Below are positions 45,731-59,200 of a stretch of DNA of 64,000 nucleotides, piece after piece. The position numbers and the translations under genes are program-made. Each line of letters begins with the position of its first letter. Positions within the stretch are counted from its first letter, which is position 1. The notes below the pieces were generated by a model. It made no database searches. It saw nothing but the letters and a program-made list of their open reading frames with translations, and was not told where the DNA came from. This DNA is from Sphaerolaimus hirsutus (lineage: Eukaryota > Nematoda > Chromadorea > Monhysterida > Sphaerolaimidae): NCBI GenBank assembly GCA_964036195.1, contig OZ038451.1:1178001-1242000 (forward strand), read 5' to 3'.

Positions 45731-45988
45731 GGTGTCAACAAAGTATTTTTACAGGAAAACGGAAACGGAAATTTTTTTGCACGTGCCGGAAAACAGAAAT
45801 GCAAATGGGAAATTGTTTGCACTTGCCAGAAAACGGAAACAGAAAAAATTTTGCCTGCAGAAAGCGAAAACAGAAAACATGTGCCCGCGGAAAGCGGAAA
45901 CAAATTTTTTTTGGTACTTGTCGGAAAACGGAAACAGAAAAAAATTTGCCTGCAGAAAGCGGAAACGGAAAATGGAAAGTTGACACCA
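45731..45988. mobile_element. element of ggaaaacggaaac arrays
   Basis: Inverted ends ggtgtcaac and gttgacacc flank degenerate repeats of ccggaaaacggaaacag. Confidence 0.6.
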
Positions 45989-46279
45989 TAGTCCAAATCA
46001 ACAATTATCTGCATTGTTTTTCTTTTATTAGGACACATAATCCAGCAAAACACAGTGCATATCATACCATATTTGCTCGAATAATTCCCCTGGGGAAACG
46101 TTTTGATGCGGGAACTTTTTGAGGGGGGCCCTTTTGGGTTGTTTCGAGGAAATACAGTAAGAGTAAGCATAATTTTTCGTTTTGAAAATGATGGCTATTC
46201 CAAGTCTCTGTCGTTAATTCTCACTCAATGTGATGAGAAACAGGGTAAACAGCAGCTTCTGGTGCTGAAGACACATTCT

Positions 46280-47289
46280 CTATTCGCGTTTCCTGCCACA
46301 GCAACAACAACAGTAACAGCAGACAGTGCGAATGGCTGTCCTGGCCTTGCTGTTGCCAGCGGTGTGGAACAGGAGCACCGCGGCGGCACACATCAGATTG
46401 GCCACGGCGCCGCAGCTGACCACCGTGGCGCTGGTGGAGTAGACGCCAGCAGCGCCGCACAGCCAGCTGGCCACGCCCAGCACGGTGACCACCAGCCCGC
46501 CCAGCACGTTCACCTTGGCCGACGTCTCCATGCCTGCCATCGCCGCCGGTCTGTGCGCCTGCGCCACGTGCCGCACGCTCGGGTGCACCCAGGTCATGGG
46601 GGCTGCCTCGGACAGAATCACAGCTGGCACGGCCATCAGCAGACCTGGCCCGACGGTGCACAGTGCAGCTGGCACCGAGCCAAAGTTGACCCAGCACGTG
46701 AAATCGGAGCCATACTCATCAAACAGAAACAGTGCACACATGCTCACGAATAGGAGGGGCGAAATGACTATGATCAGAAATGTATACAGTTTGCTGAATG
46801 TGTTCCTCACGAGCACAAATGTGATCACCATATAATTGTGCAGTGCTTCCACGAAAAGTGACACAAAAAGTGTGAGGAATAAGTAGTGCAATGCGAGTGC
46901 AAAGAATGCACATGTGCTTAGATCAAATTTTGGTGGCCCAGCATTCTCATCAAAAGGATCACACATGGCACTGAAACCACCAACTGTTGGCTCTCTGCCA
47001 AACAACAATATTATGCATGCAAGAAGTAATGAAAACTCTTGTATGGAATGAAATATCCTGACAATGCCAAAGTCACGTGCAATGATAAATATTATCAGAA
47101 TTATAATACAAGCAATTAGGAGGACTATAACAGAGAGGTTATAGAAAGCATTTGCAACAAATTTGCTGGCTTTTGTGAGTGCTGACTGATTTGGCTGGCA
47201 ACGACCCAGCCAAGTTTCGCAGTTTTTGCCAGTTGCGAGTCCACTTGGACAGATGCAGCTGTACCCTCCCAGCTGATCCACACATGTGC
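46280..47289 (-). CDS. receptor terminal exon: EGF end plus seven-helix domain
   Basis: After the acceptor ctacag the exon completes an EGF domain (GTCVDQLGGYSCICPSGLAT, then GKNCE). A linker of about 25 residues follows, then seven hydrophobic segments and a short Cys-rich tail (CYCCCCCGRKRE) before TAG at 46280-46282. The GC content rises sharply from helix 5 onward. Similarity to adhesion GPCRs rests on the helix 3 pattern, the extracellular Cys in CAFFAL and CWV. No long cytoplasmic tail, so signalling partners cannot be inferred. Confidence 0.85.
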
Positions 47290-50200
47290 CTGTAGTGTGA
47301 TAATAGGAATGAAAATTTACACAGCAAAAATTAGGTTCATGATGTGTGTGGAAGCGGGCTAGATGTGCGTGAAGCGCCCTCTGTGAAGACACTTCCACAC
47401 ACTTCACCACACATCACTAAGTTTTTCGAGATTGTTTGTGAAGTGTCTTCCACACACAACACACATCATCACGGCGACCGAAGTTCGTGAAGTGCACTTC
47501 ACGAACTATTACAGCATACTTTGCATGGTTCGTGAAGCGCCGGGAAGTGCCAACCAGCGCTTCACAGCGTCGGGAAGTGTCGACATGAAGGCACCTCACG
47601 ACGCTTCACGACACATCACATACCCATTTTTTGCGGTGTTCGCTCTCTCAGAAATGTTGGTTCAATTGTGCCATTTTTCATGTCACAAACCATGATATCA
47701 CTTCATAAGTGAATATAATAAGAACACACCTGAGTGCTGACAAGTAACAAAGTCACAATCATTGGTCACATCTCGCTCACAGGTCTTTCCACCAAATGGA
47801 GGCTTGCACTTGCATTCAAATGTCGTGGTGTGGTCCTGTGAACGATCCTTTTACTTACCTATGAATCATCCATCCAGTTCGATTGTGCATGTAACATACA
47901 CAATGTGTAGACAAACATTTAGTTCACCACACATATCATATGTTACACAAGTGCATATTCAGATTATAATAGAATGGGTAACTAACGATGCAATATCCAG
48001 CATTGACGCAGGGTGCCAGTGCACACCAGTCGATTTTCTCTGTGCACCTGTGTCCAGTGTAGCCGGGTGCACATTGACACTGTGCGTCGGCCCTGGGGGC
48101 AGTCCCAAGCCCTGTAAAGTGTAAAGTAAAGTGTCAAATGTAAAGTCAAATGCAAAGTAAAGTGTCAATCAAAACAAAAAAGAAAAGATTTTATTACTGA
48201 ACTTTGCATGACAATTGACAGTTTACTTTGCATTTGACTTTACATTTGACACTTTACTTTGCATTTGACTTTACATTTAACACTTTACTTTACACTTTAC
48301 AGGGCTAGGGACTGGCACCTGTGCGCACTCGGCTCGCAGCTGCCTCCGTTGTGGCACAGCATCAGGCAGAATGCTTGCGCTAGGTTGCCTGGACCAGCGA
48401 CACGAGACACCCATTGCATTGAAATATCGAACCCTTGCACTGTGCGGCCGCCTTGATCAGTACCAACGTGAGGCTGATCCCACACTGCAGTGGGACACAT
48501 TCAAGTTTTCAATTACATTTCAACATTTCAATATTTATCATTTAATGCAAAAAGCTCGCCAAGTGCTAATAATGCGTACCGTATTTCCTCGAAATACCCC
48601 CAGGGGGTTTATTTTTTCAGAGTGAGAATTTTGAGGGGGGTATTTCGAGGGGGGGGTAATTCGAGGGGGATTTATCATTTTGCCAGAAATTTTTTGCACA
48701 CCCAGTACTAATAACGTACGCAGAGGTAGAAAGGTGCCACAAAAACCACCATGTATAGGAGTCTATAGCCATATATAAGTATGTAGATGATGAAAACCAT
48801 GTTCTAACGTAACACAATCATTGTTTTTAACGTGTCCCGCAGCTTTTGTCATCTACGTTACTTATACACTGAATTTGGGGGGGGGGGTATTTCGAGGTTG
48901 AGATCATGTCATTATGCTATAAATATATATTTATGTAGAACATCTGCAACATTAATTTTAAGCACCATTCAACCACCAGGCGCCAATGGATGGCATCAGA
49001 GAAAAAAGCCTCAAGCACAAATAAAAAATATTTAGGGGAAAATATTCATTTACAATTACAAGAGTAATTTTTAAAATATACAATAGTTTGAGAATGCCTC
49101 ACAGGTGTTCCAATTCTCATATTGCACAGGCCGGCCATCAATCCACTTCCAATCTTGGTCTTTTTCCCTGAACAAACCTAGCCACAGTTGATACCTGGCT
49201 CCAGTATCTTGCACAAAACCTGGGCAGAGTGAAGTAACACTGATTTTGAAGTGTAGTAAAATCAACACAGATAAACACTGTTTTTCATCTACCTAACAAA
49301 TTGGCGTCATTTACTGCCACTCGCGCACTTCCTGTATCTTCAGCATGAAATGAAATGGACACTTCACCAAAAAAATTAAACTGGTGGCAAATATAAATGG
49401 AAAATTCACAAAATAACATTTAAAAAATCGCTCAAGCAAGCTATCAGGCTGTCACTTAGTGTGAGGGTGCCTCCAAGTATCTACTATATATACCCAAGGG
49501 GGCACCCCCTCAGGCCACCCTTGCTGCTGAAAATATTTTTTAGTGTTTTCTCTGGCAAATATAAATGGAAAATCCATACAAATTTTTGTTCAGGCCAGAA
49601 TTTGATTTATTTATAAAATTGGTTGGGGATGGTTAAGGCCACTGATTTTTTTTGACATATGAGATGGTAACTTCCTGCAACTTTTCCGCCCCCTCACAAC
49701 CCACACAATCCCCACACCAAAATTTTGCTGAAGATCAAACCTGAAATCTTTTTTTGAACAAAACAGAGTGGAACTAATGTGTCTTACACACCCCCAGGCT
49801 TATAACACAGAACATGGGGGCCAGGACTAAGGTTCAAACGATATTTATATCATATCGAATATCGAATATCGGATATCGACCATTTTTATATATCGAATAT
49901 CGAATATCGATATCGATAATTTTGAAAAAATATCGAATATCGAATATCGAATATCGATATCGAAAAGTCATATCGTTTGAACCCTAGCCAGGACTGGCTT
50001 CCTAAGTGTCATGAGCTACATGTGGCTAGCCCTGCACCACATTGTTGCATGAAGTCTGCATTTGTGGCTATCAGTGAAAATATGACTGTTCAAAGACAGC
50101 ATTTATGTAAAAGCATGACCAGCCTCTGCTGCATCTGATGCAAATCATTAAATGCTAGTGCCCATTGAATTCAAGCAACAATTATCTGTTAAAGATATAC

Positions 50201-53200
50201 CAGGGGACAACTGGCAATGTGTCTTGTATTTTGTGTAAATGGGCAAGACAGATGAAGAGGTCATTCTCAGAAAGTGTAAATTTGTGGTTTTTGCAATTAC
50301 AATCAAAATGTTTGCACTTATAAAGTTCTCAATATGTTTGAATGTTATGAAGGGGCTGATCTCTGCAATTTGGGATAGATTTTTGTGGGGCAGCAGCAGT
50401 GGGGGGACACCAGCGGGTACAAATCACCCTGCAACCTATGTGCGACCCTGAGTGAGCCATTTGTGATTTTTTCCCATCAAAAAACTGCCAGCACAAGCAT
50501 ATCCATTGCTTGTGTTGGCAGCATGCCAAAAAATGGCAGCGGGCTTTCCCTCAGCAAAATTCTGTGTGGGATGCTGAAATTTTCCATTTATATTTGCCAT
50601 AAAAAAATCGTTAAAATATATAGAAGGCTGTCACGGCAGACCAGGGGGGTCCTGGGGGGTGCCATTTGGGGACAATGTAAAGAAATGTTGGCCCCACATT
50701 GACACAAAATTTTAGTAAGATTGGGCTGATCATTTGCACATGAGAATATTTAGAAAATTGATGTAGTCAATTTTCTATTTATATGTTCCACCAGTTTATG
50801 ATGCTATTGGAAGTGTTCAGAAATGTGTACATATTTTATGTATCCTGTGTGTACATTTTCAAATTCAGTGTTTGCTCTGGTTGATTGTGTCATTCTTACT
50901 GGCATTGAGAAATCCACACATTTCACCCAATTGTGTAAATTGATTTACATGTGCACATTGAAAGTTTACCCATTGCTGTCTTCTCTTCCACACTGCTGCC
51001 ATATGAGATCAACTGGGAGTCATTCCATCCCTTGCAAAATGCCTTTGCGAAATCCCCGGACACATATTCTCTTCCTATCATTAGACAAGCATTGCCATCA
51101 GCCCACGGATAAGCATACCACTTTTCGAATTCTTTATCTGCAGTTTTGCTAGGCAGTTAGTGCTATATATCAGGTAAACCGGCATGTAGGTTACAATTTA
51201 CATTATTGATGGATTGCTGAAAGGTTTATGCGGCGTTTACACGGATTTCATGGCTACGACAAATCGTTTTTTTTAAGTTCCATAACTCCGGAATAAAGTT
51301 CCATATTCGCGAGTAAAAATGGTTGAGTATATATCATACTTAGGAGTATATGTGTGTGTAATTTCAGTTCAATTGGCTTAGTCATTAATAACGATGGCCA
51401 AAAAAGATTCGATAATTTGAAAACATTTTCGAATTTTCGAATTTTTTTTGAATTTTCGAATTTTTATTTCACCCCTAGAAAAAACACTTAAAAATCGATT
51501 TATTTTTCAAAAAATTCGAAAATTCAAAAATTCGAAAATAGTTTTCGAATCTTTCAGGCAATTCAAGGCAACAAAACGCATTCTTAAGTTCAACATGCTA
51601 AATAAAGCGACAATTGATATGCGGCGCATATGAAAAAGCGAAATGTAACAAAAAAAAACATTAAAATGACATCCGCGGCGGAAGAGACGGACTTCGACAC
51701 ATCCGTTTTTATACAGTACTTCCTTGAAATATCTTTCCCCCTCCCCCTCAATATTTGCCCTATGAATTTATAACCCCCCCCCCCTCGAAATACCGCCCCC
51801 AAATTTGGTGTATAGAGAACGTTTGTGCGGTTTGTTATCTGGGAAACACGTTAAAAACAATGACTGTGTTGCGTTAGAACAGGGTTTGTACCGTCTACGT
51901 ACTTATATAAGTCTATAGAGTCTTATAAATAGCGGTTTTTGTTGCATTTTTTACATCTGTGTTACTTTCAAAAAACAATTTAGCACTGGGTTTTCAAAAA
52001 AATTCTGGCAAAGTAATAGACCCCCAAGGGGGGGGGGGGGTTAATTCAAGGAAATACGGTATTTGATGCCAATATTTTATTTCATGCCAATATTCTATTT
52101 GATGCCAATATTTTATTTGACACCGATTTTCAATTGTTGTTTTTATTGCCTTTGCTGCATTGGTGAATTAAATGTGTCAATGTGTGAATTAAAGGAAAAA
52201 GTTGAACACTGGTACGTATAACTCCTTCCACCATTTTTAATGCTAAATTATGGTAAAAATAATGTTATAAAAACTGAGGAGAATGTGAAAACAGTCCAAA
52301 TAATGTGTTTAAAGCTTCAGATTCAATATTTTTCCAAAAAAATTCTAAAATTATTTGAAAAAATTCGAAAACTGGCCAAAAAATTCGAAAATTGCTAAAA
52401 AAGATTCGAAAATTTGAAAATTCGAAAATTAAATTCGAAATTCGAAAATTAATTTGGGGAAAAATTCGAAAATTCAAAAATTGATTTTAGAAAAAACACT
52501 TAAAAATTTAAATACTTTTTTCTTGGGGGTTTGCCATTGTTAGTCATTAAATAGTTATGGACTGTTGAATTTTTTTTCTGCCGGGCCTTCCGACAGCTTT
52601 CCGACAAATCTAAAAAAACTCAATTTTCACGCTGTGACAGTGTGACAATCACAGATTGTCGTCACACGCAGAATCTGACAGGATGACAAAGTGGTTGATA
52701 TTTGATAACGAGGCCGATTTGTCGTCACACACGTAAAATTTGCAACTTTCATTAAAAAAATGTCTGTGACGACACACATTTTTTGTCGTCACACGAAATC
52801 CGTGTAAACACAGTCTTATGCTGTTTGAGAGAGAAATGTAGAAACGTTTTTCTGTTTTCAATACTTTGGGATATTTTTATATTTTGATTTTATGCACATA
52901 GGTAGCTGCGATAACAACACATCAAGATGTACTATTACCAACAATGGGTACGTTCTCCAGAAAAAACAAATTCTGTGTTTTAGGTTTTTCAAAAATGTAT
53001 ACCTGTGTTTTGAGTCTTTTTTCATTAAAAAACTTGGGTAACTCTGTTTTTGTTTATGTGTTTTTTTTTGTAAAAACTCAAGTTTTCTCATAAAAACTTG
53101 AGTTTTTCATAAAATGTAAGTTTATACCCAAATACAGTGATTCAATGCAAAACAGTGGTTTTCACGATACAAAATTGTTTTTGTATTTCCAGGGACCCTG

Positions 53201-56200
53201 CAAGATGTGCTGAAAAATGTAAACAGTCATGCAAAATGTCAAATTAAGGTTTACACATTTTGTATTTTTGGTGACATTTTACTTTACTTACAGGTTTCAC
53301 TTGACTCAATCATCTTTTGACCCATAAGATTTGTAAATAAGACCTTACAAGTGACCAGGTTATGCTTTTGGCAGCTTTGGGGTCAGCCCTCAACTCTGTA
53401 GAGTGAGCTGGTGGGTGAAAGTATCTTCAATCAGTCAATGTCAATCACAATTCCAATCATTGTCAGAATGATCAGGTGCCATTTTGTGACTTAGGTTGTA
53501 TTTTGTTACTTGTTATTAAATTTGGACCCTTTGTTATCTGTTGATATGCACTTGTGCACATTTCTTATTTTGTTCAGTTAAACACAGCACAGTATTCCTC
53601 AAATCCAATGAAAAAACTCAAAAAACTTCTCTGTGTTTCTGTGTTCTCCAATAAAAAACTCATTTTAGTTTTGAGTTTTTCAAAATTTTTTGAGTTTCAG
53701 TGTTTCTATGTAAAACAACAACACAGAAATGCAATGAGTTCCTGTGTTCAATTTCTGTGTTTTTTTTCTTCCATCGTTGACTATTACACACTCTATCATA
53801 TCGTTGTGCACACTGAAAATTGTGGTAACTGGATGGTGCGGTAAGTCTTATAAGTCCGCAGTATGGCACTGTAAATTTTGCCATCCTGCGCTGAGCTGAA
53901 CCTGAAATCATGACTTTTCGTCAACAAACCGGTGTCTTGAACATTGCTCTCGCATCTGTCGCCAGTGAAATCGGTGGCGCAGTCGCACCGCGCCCTGTCG
54001 TTGTCGTTGTCCACTGCGCACGTGCCCCCGTTCATGCACATCACCGAGCAGACCGCGTGGAAGCGGGTATTGCAATCTATATCTACAAGCAACCACTCTG
54101 GGGCAGTCACAGACCCTGTAAAAGACCGTGTAAAATACCCTGCACAGTGTCATGTGTTATGTAAAAGACCCTATAAAGTGTCAAATGTCATGTAAAAGAC
54201 CATGTAATGTGTCATGTGTATCCAAACTTTATTTAATCGTATCCAAATGTCATGTTTTTGTATCAAAATCTTATGCACAAAAGTAAGATTTGGATACAAA
54301 AATGTAAGATTTAAATCAGTACAATACGATTTCGATACACATAACACTTTACAGGGTGTTTTACATGACATTTGACACTTTACAGGGTCTTTTACATATG
54401 ACACGTGACATTTTACAGGGTCTTTTGCAGGGTCTGGGACTGGCACCTGGCCAGAAGTTAAGCAAGGCGCAGTTTTCGGCGGTACCTCCGGCCGGCTCGA
54501 CCAATCCTTCATCGGTCATCCACATTTCCTTTCTCTCTTCACTGAATGTGTAATTTACGTCGAGCGATCGCCACGTGCCCTCGGTCAACTTGTCGTTGGC
54601 ACTGACCCAGTAAGTGATGTCCCCAGACACGGAGCGCACGAATGCTGCGATGTGCGCTTGCTCACAGTCACCGCAAAAAATAGGTGTGGGGATGCGCGGT
54701 GAAGCGTCGGGAAGTGCCTGCACGCTGACGCTTCCCGACGCTTCACCAAGCACGCTAGCGCTTCCACACGCATCACGAAAATGAAGACACTTCACGCTTT
54801 TTAACGAAGAGCTGGTGTGCAAATGTACAGGGTGCGGCAATTTAGACCTGCGCTGGTCGGATGAACGTCAAATTTTACATAACATTTATGCTGCGATTAC
54901 AGCTCGGGCGTAAAATTGACCGGGCGTAAAATTGATTTTGGGCGTAAAATTAATTACAGATGAAGGAATAAAGATACGACATTGTTATTTCAGTCAAAGA
55001 AAGCTTAGATGCAGATGTTTCTTGTGTCCAAAGCTCATGAGTTTGTTTTAATCGTACTGGGAGTTATTAATTTTAGCACAATTTTTCCAATTATGCGCTG
55101 TAACTGGCGTAAAATTAGGGTGTAAAATAAAAAAAATTTGCACCAAAATTCATAACTTCTAGTACAATTAAAATAAACCGATGAGCTTTGGACACAAGCA
55201 ACATCTGCATGTGCCCTTTCTTTGGCTGAAATTACAACGCCATATCTTTATCCATTCACCTGTAATTAATTTTATGCCCAAAAATCAATTTTACGCCCGA
55301 GCTGTAATCGCAGCATAACAACTAAATAGGAAAGAATCCCTGAAAATATGGCTGCCATAGCTCCACTCGTTCTCAAGTTATTCATGCAAATGCGTAGTTG
55401 TCACTTTACCACCACCCCGTGATAGGTTTCAAACGGGATCCACTTTCGAGACCCGGATCGGGATTGGGATTGTTTTTTCAGTTTTTTTCTCTCCTTTTTT
55501 GCAGCGGCATGCCAAAATGCGTTCGCGCGCGCCACTAATCCGCCTTACCGATAAGGAAATCGGCAGACGCTTCCGTAATTGGTTGTAAAGCAACAATTAT
55601 TGGTGTTTGCATCAATAACTTGAGAACGAGCAGCTATCGCAGCCATATTCTCAGGGATCCTTTCCTATTTAGTTGTTAATGCAGAGTTGTTAAAAGTACT
55701 GAACTTTTGTCAAAGTAAACAAAAACATAAAGTATTTGATTTTGGCTCAACTCTGAGTACAGACAACGTAAAGTATTTTTCTAATACTTTTACACTGCGT
55801 AAAACATGAGTAAAATACTTTTTTCAGAGAACTGAGTATTTTTCTCACAGAAAACGTAAAAATGAGTATTTTTCTCATCTAAAATGTTAAAGTGAGTTAT
55901 GTAGAATGTAAAAATCAGAAATTTTGTCAATTTTCACTCTAGAATACATCAAATATGTGTTTTGTTCTCCCGTTCACTAAATACTTCTTAGGAAAATGTC
56001 CTATTTTTGTCGCGTTCTGTCTGTCAAAATGTCATATTCTATGTCCTGTTTAAACACGTTTTCAGTACTCGCGTACTTTCAAAAAGTATGCGAGTAAGTG
56101 TGTACCGGTTTTTTTTTTGGAGGAAACGTAAACATATTTACGCAGTACTCGAGGATCCGTATTTATCGAGTAAATGTGAATACGTTTTAACAACTGAGCG

Positions 56201-59200
56201 TATAAGTGTACCTAACTGCAATACAAATTAGTAGTAATAAATACATCATGTATTATACATTGCATACATTATGTCCATCATTCAGGAGGGGGGGGTATTT
56301 CGAGGGGGGGTTTATTATTTCTCCAGCCTATTTTGAGGGGGGGTTAATTCGAGGGGCGGTTAATTCAAGGGGGGATAATTCGAGGTAATACGGTATGTGT
56401 TAATGTTGATTTCAAATTTGACGTTAATCCGACCACCCAGTGACAAGTTATTCGAAATCTAGAGCGCAGGTCTAAATTGCCGCACCCTGTATATGTGAGT
56501 GAAGCGTGTGGAAGCGGTAGCATTGTGAAGTGTCTTCCGCAATTTTGGAAGCGTGTGGAATCGCGCCGATTCACGCGCATCACGAACCTAAACACCTTCC
56601 CGGACAAGTTCACTACCCAATTTTTTATTTCACTTCGGATGTAATATCTCCGTCTATGGGGGTGTTATAAAGCTGAAACTTGGAATATATAAAGTTGTAA
56701 CACCCTCCTACTCTGCTTCAATGCAGGGTGGGTTGCCCTATACACAACAATTTTTTTTTGGCTTTTTTGGTGTCCCAAACAAGTTCACCACCCACTTGAT
56801 TAGCTACACTTCGAGGGTCCTATCTCCAGCTGTGAGGATGGTATAAAGCTGAAATTTGGGGGATGTTTTCCAAACAACCCCATCTCACAATACACCAGTG
56901 GGTGGCCACTAGTGATCGAATGGCGCCATGGCGCTGAGGGCGCCAAAGGGCGCCGCGCCATGGCGCCATTGGCGCTTGGCGCCCTTTTCCTGTGGCGCCC
57001 TTGGCGCCTGGCGCCCACTTTCTGAAAGGCGCCATGGCGCCCTTGGCGCTTGGCGCCCTTTCTCCATGGCGCCCTTGGCGCCTGGCGCCCTGCCATAGAA
57101 GGGCGCCAAAATGGCGCCAGCAGGCTTTCAACGTGAGTGCCTCGTAAATGAGAAAAATACAAAAGCGCATCAGTGGATAACGGAAATTCACCAGAAAAAT
57201 GGACAAAGTAGTGACATTGGATTGAAATTTTTTGTCCAACGGTTTATCAGAAGCGTTTGACCTATCAGAAGCTAAGAATGATGAACCATCAAACTTGTAA
57301 ACTCATAAATAAACAGATTCAAATTGTCGTAATACCATTTCCGTCAACTTCCATGTCGAATCCATGTGAAGTGAATGCATTGTTTTTTGTCTAATGGAAA
57401 TTTTCATCATGTCAAGTGAATGTCAAGTGGAAGTACGATTTTATTCTTTTACAAGTACAAATTGTTGCTAGTTGTTGATTTGTTGATTTTTTGTTGATTA
57501 CATCCTGGAGAACGTAAGTGAAGTGAATTTGTGCAATACAGTGTTGGAAAAACACTTCTAGCACACACAGGGTATTGTACGCACTTAGTTACCCTGACGC
57601 CCTTGGCGCCTGGCGCCCTAACTTTCAAATGGCGCCATGGCGCCATTGGCGCTTGGCGCCCTCTTTCCGTGGCGCCATTGGCGCCTGGCGCCCCCTTTTT
57701 GAATGGCGCCATGGCGCCCTTGGCGCTTGGCGCCCTTTTTCTGTGGCGCCCACTTTCCGAATGGCGCCATGGCGCCATTGGCGCTTGGCGCCCTTTTTTC
57801 TGGCGCTTTTCCATCACTAGTGGCCACCAACGACCTGCTACTGCATGCGTCGCCACATATAAAGTTGTTCATTTTTTTTAAACCACCCAAGTCTCCCAAA
57901 CAAATTTGCCAACCAACTGCATTATAAAAAATGTTGCGAGAACATACCTGATATAAAATTGAATAAGATTTGAACCCTACTTCTGCTCATCCAAAATGTT
58001 TCAGTAGGGCACCCACCCCGTCCCATAAACAGCAGACCGAAAATTTCACTTTAAACCAGCTTTTTGTTTCACACTTTAATAGTTGGTTTACAAAGTTCAC
58101 TAGGGAAGGGTCCAAGGTTCAAAGTTACGTAAACAACATGACCTCTAAAATGCCTCCATAACGAAATTTATTTGGGGTGAATATTATGATGTCATAATCA
58201 CATCATCACAGGAACAAAATTTGACAAAATTTCCACTTTTTCATTCACCCCAAATAAATTTCCTTATGCAGGCATTTTAGAGGTTATGTTGTTTACATAA
58301 CTTTGAACCTTAAGCCTTCCCCTGCCAACCTTTGTAAACCAACTTTTTAAGTGTGAAACAAAAAATTGGTTTAAAGTGAAATTTTCAGTCTGCTGTTTAT
58401 GGGATGGGGTGGGTACCCTACTGAAAAAAATTTAATGAGCAGAACTAAGGTTCAAATCTTATTCAATTTTATATCAGGTATGTTCTCGCAACATTTTTTT
58501 ATAATGCAGTTGGTTGGCGAACTTGTTTGGGAGACTTGTGTTGTTTAAAAAAATGAACAACTTTATATGTGGCGACGCATGCAGTAGCGAGTCGTTGGCA
58601 GCCACCCGCTGGTGTATTGTGAGGGGGGTTGTTTGCAAGACATCCCCCAAATTTCAGCTTTCTACCATCCTCACAGCTGGAGATATGGTCCTCGTAGTGT
58701 AGCCAATCAAGTGGGTGGTGAACTTGTTTAGGACACCGAAAAAGCCACAAAAAATGTTTGCATATAGGGGACCCACACTGTAATGAGTCGCCGCACCTTC
58801 CCCCATTGAAACGGCGTAGCGGGGTATTAGTACTATATACCCACCAAATATTAGCTTTGTACCACTCCCATAGCCAGAGATATTGCATCCGAAGTGAAAT
58901 AAAAAAATGGGTGGTGAACTTGTCCGGGAAGGTGTTTATTTTTTGCTGTGATTGATTCAGCTTTTTTTCGCTACCGATTTTTTCCAACACAAACTCTGTG
59001 ACCAGGGTGTTTAAACAACATCAAACTTTTAGTTCTAAAAGGCCTGTCACATATGAATCCTACCTAAGCTAGTTATTAAGCCGGAATTACAGCTCAGCGG
59101 CGTTTGACGTGAAATGATTACGTCGTAAAATTGATTACATCAAAATGGACAAAGGTACAGCATTGAAATTTCAGAATAAGATAGTTCTAGTAATTGGGTG

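Noticed and set aside
57531..57899. Ala/Pro/Trp/Arg frames on both strands
   Set aside because: Products of ggcgccatggcgcc arrays; open in all frames because the repeat lacks stop codons.
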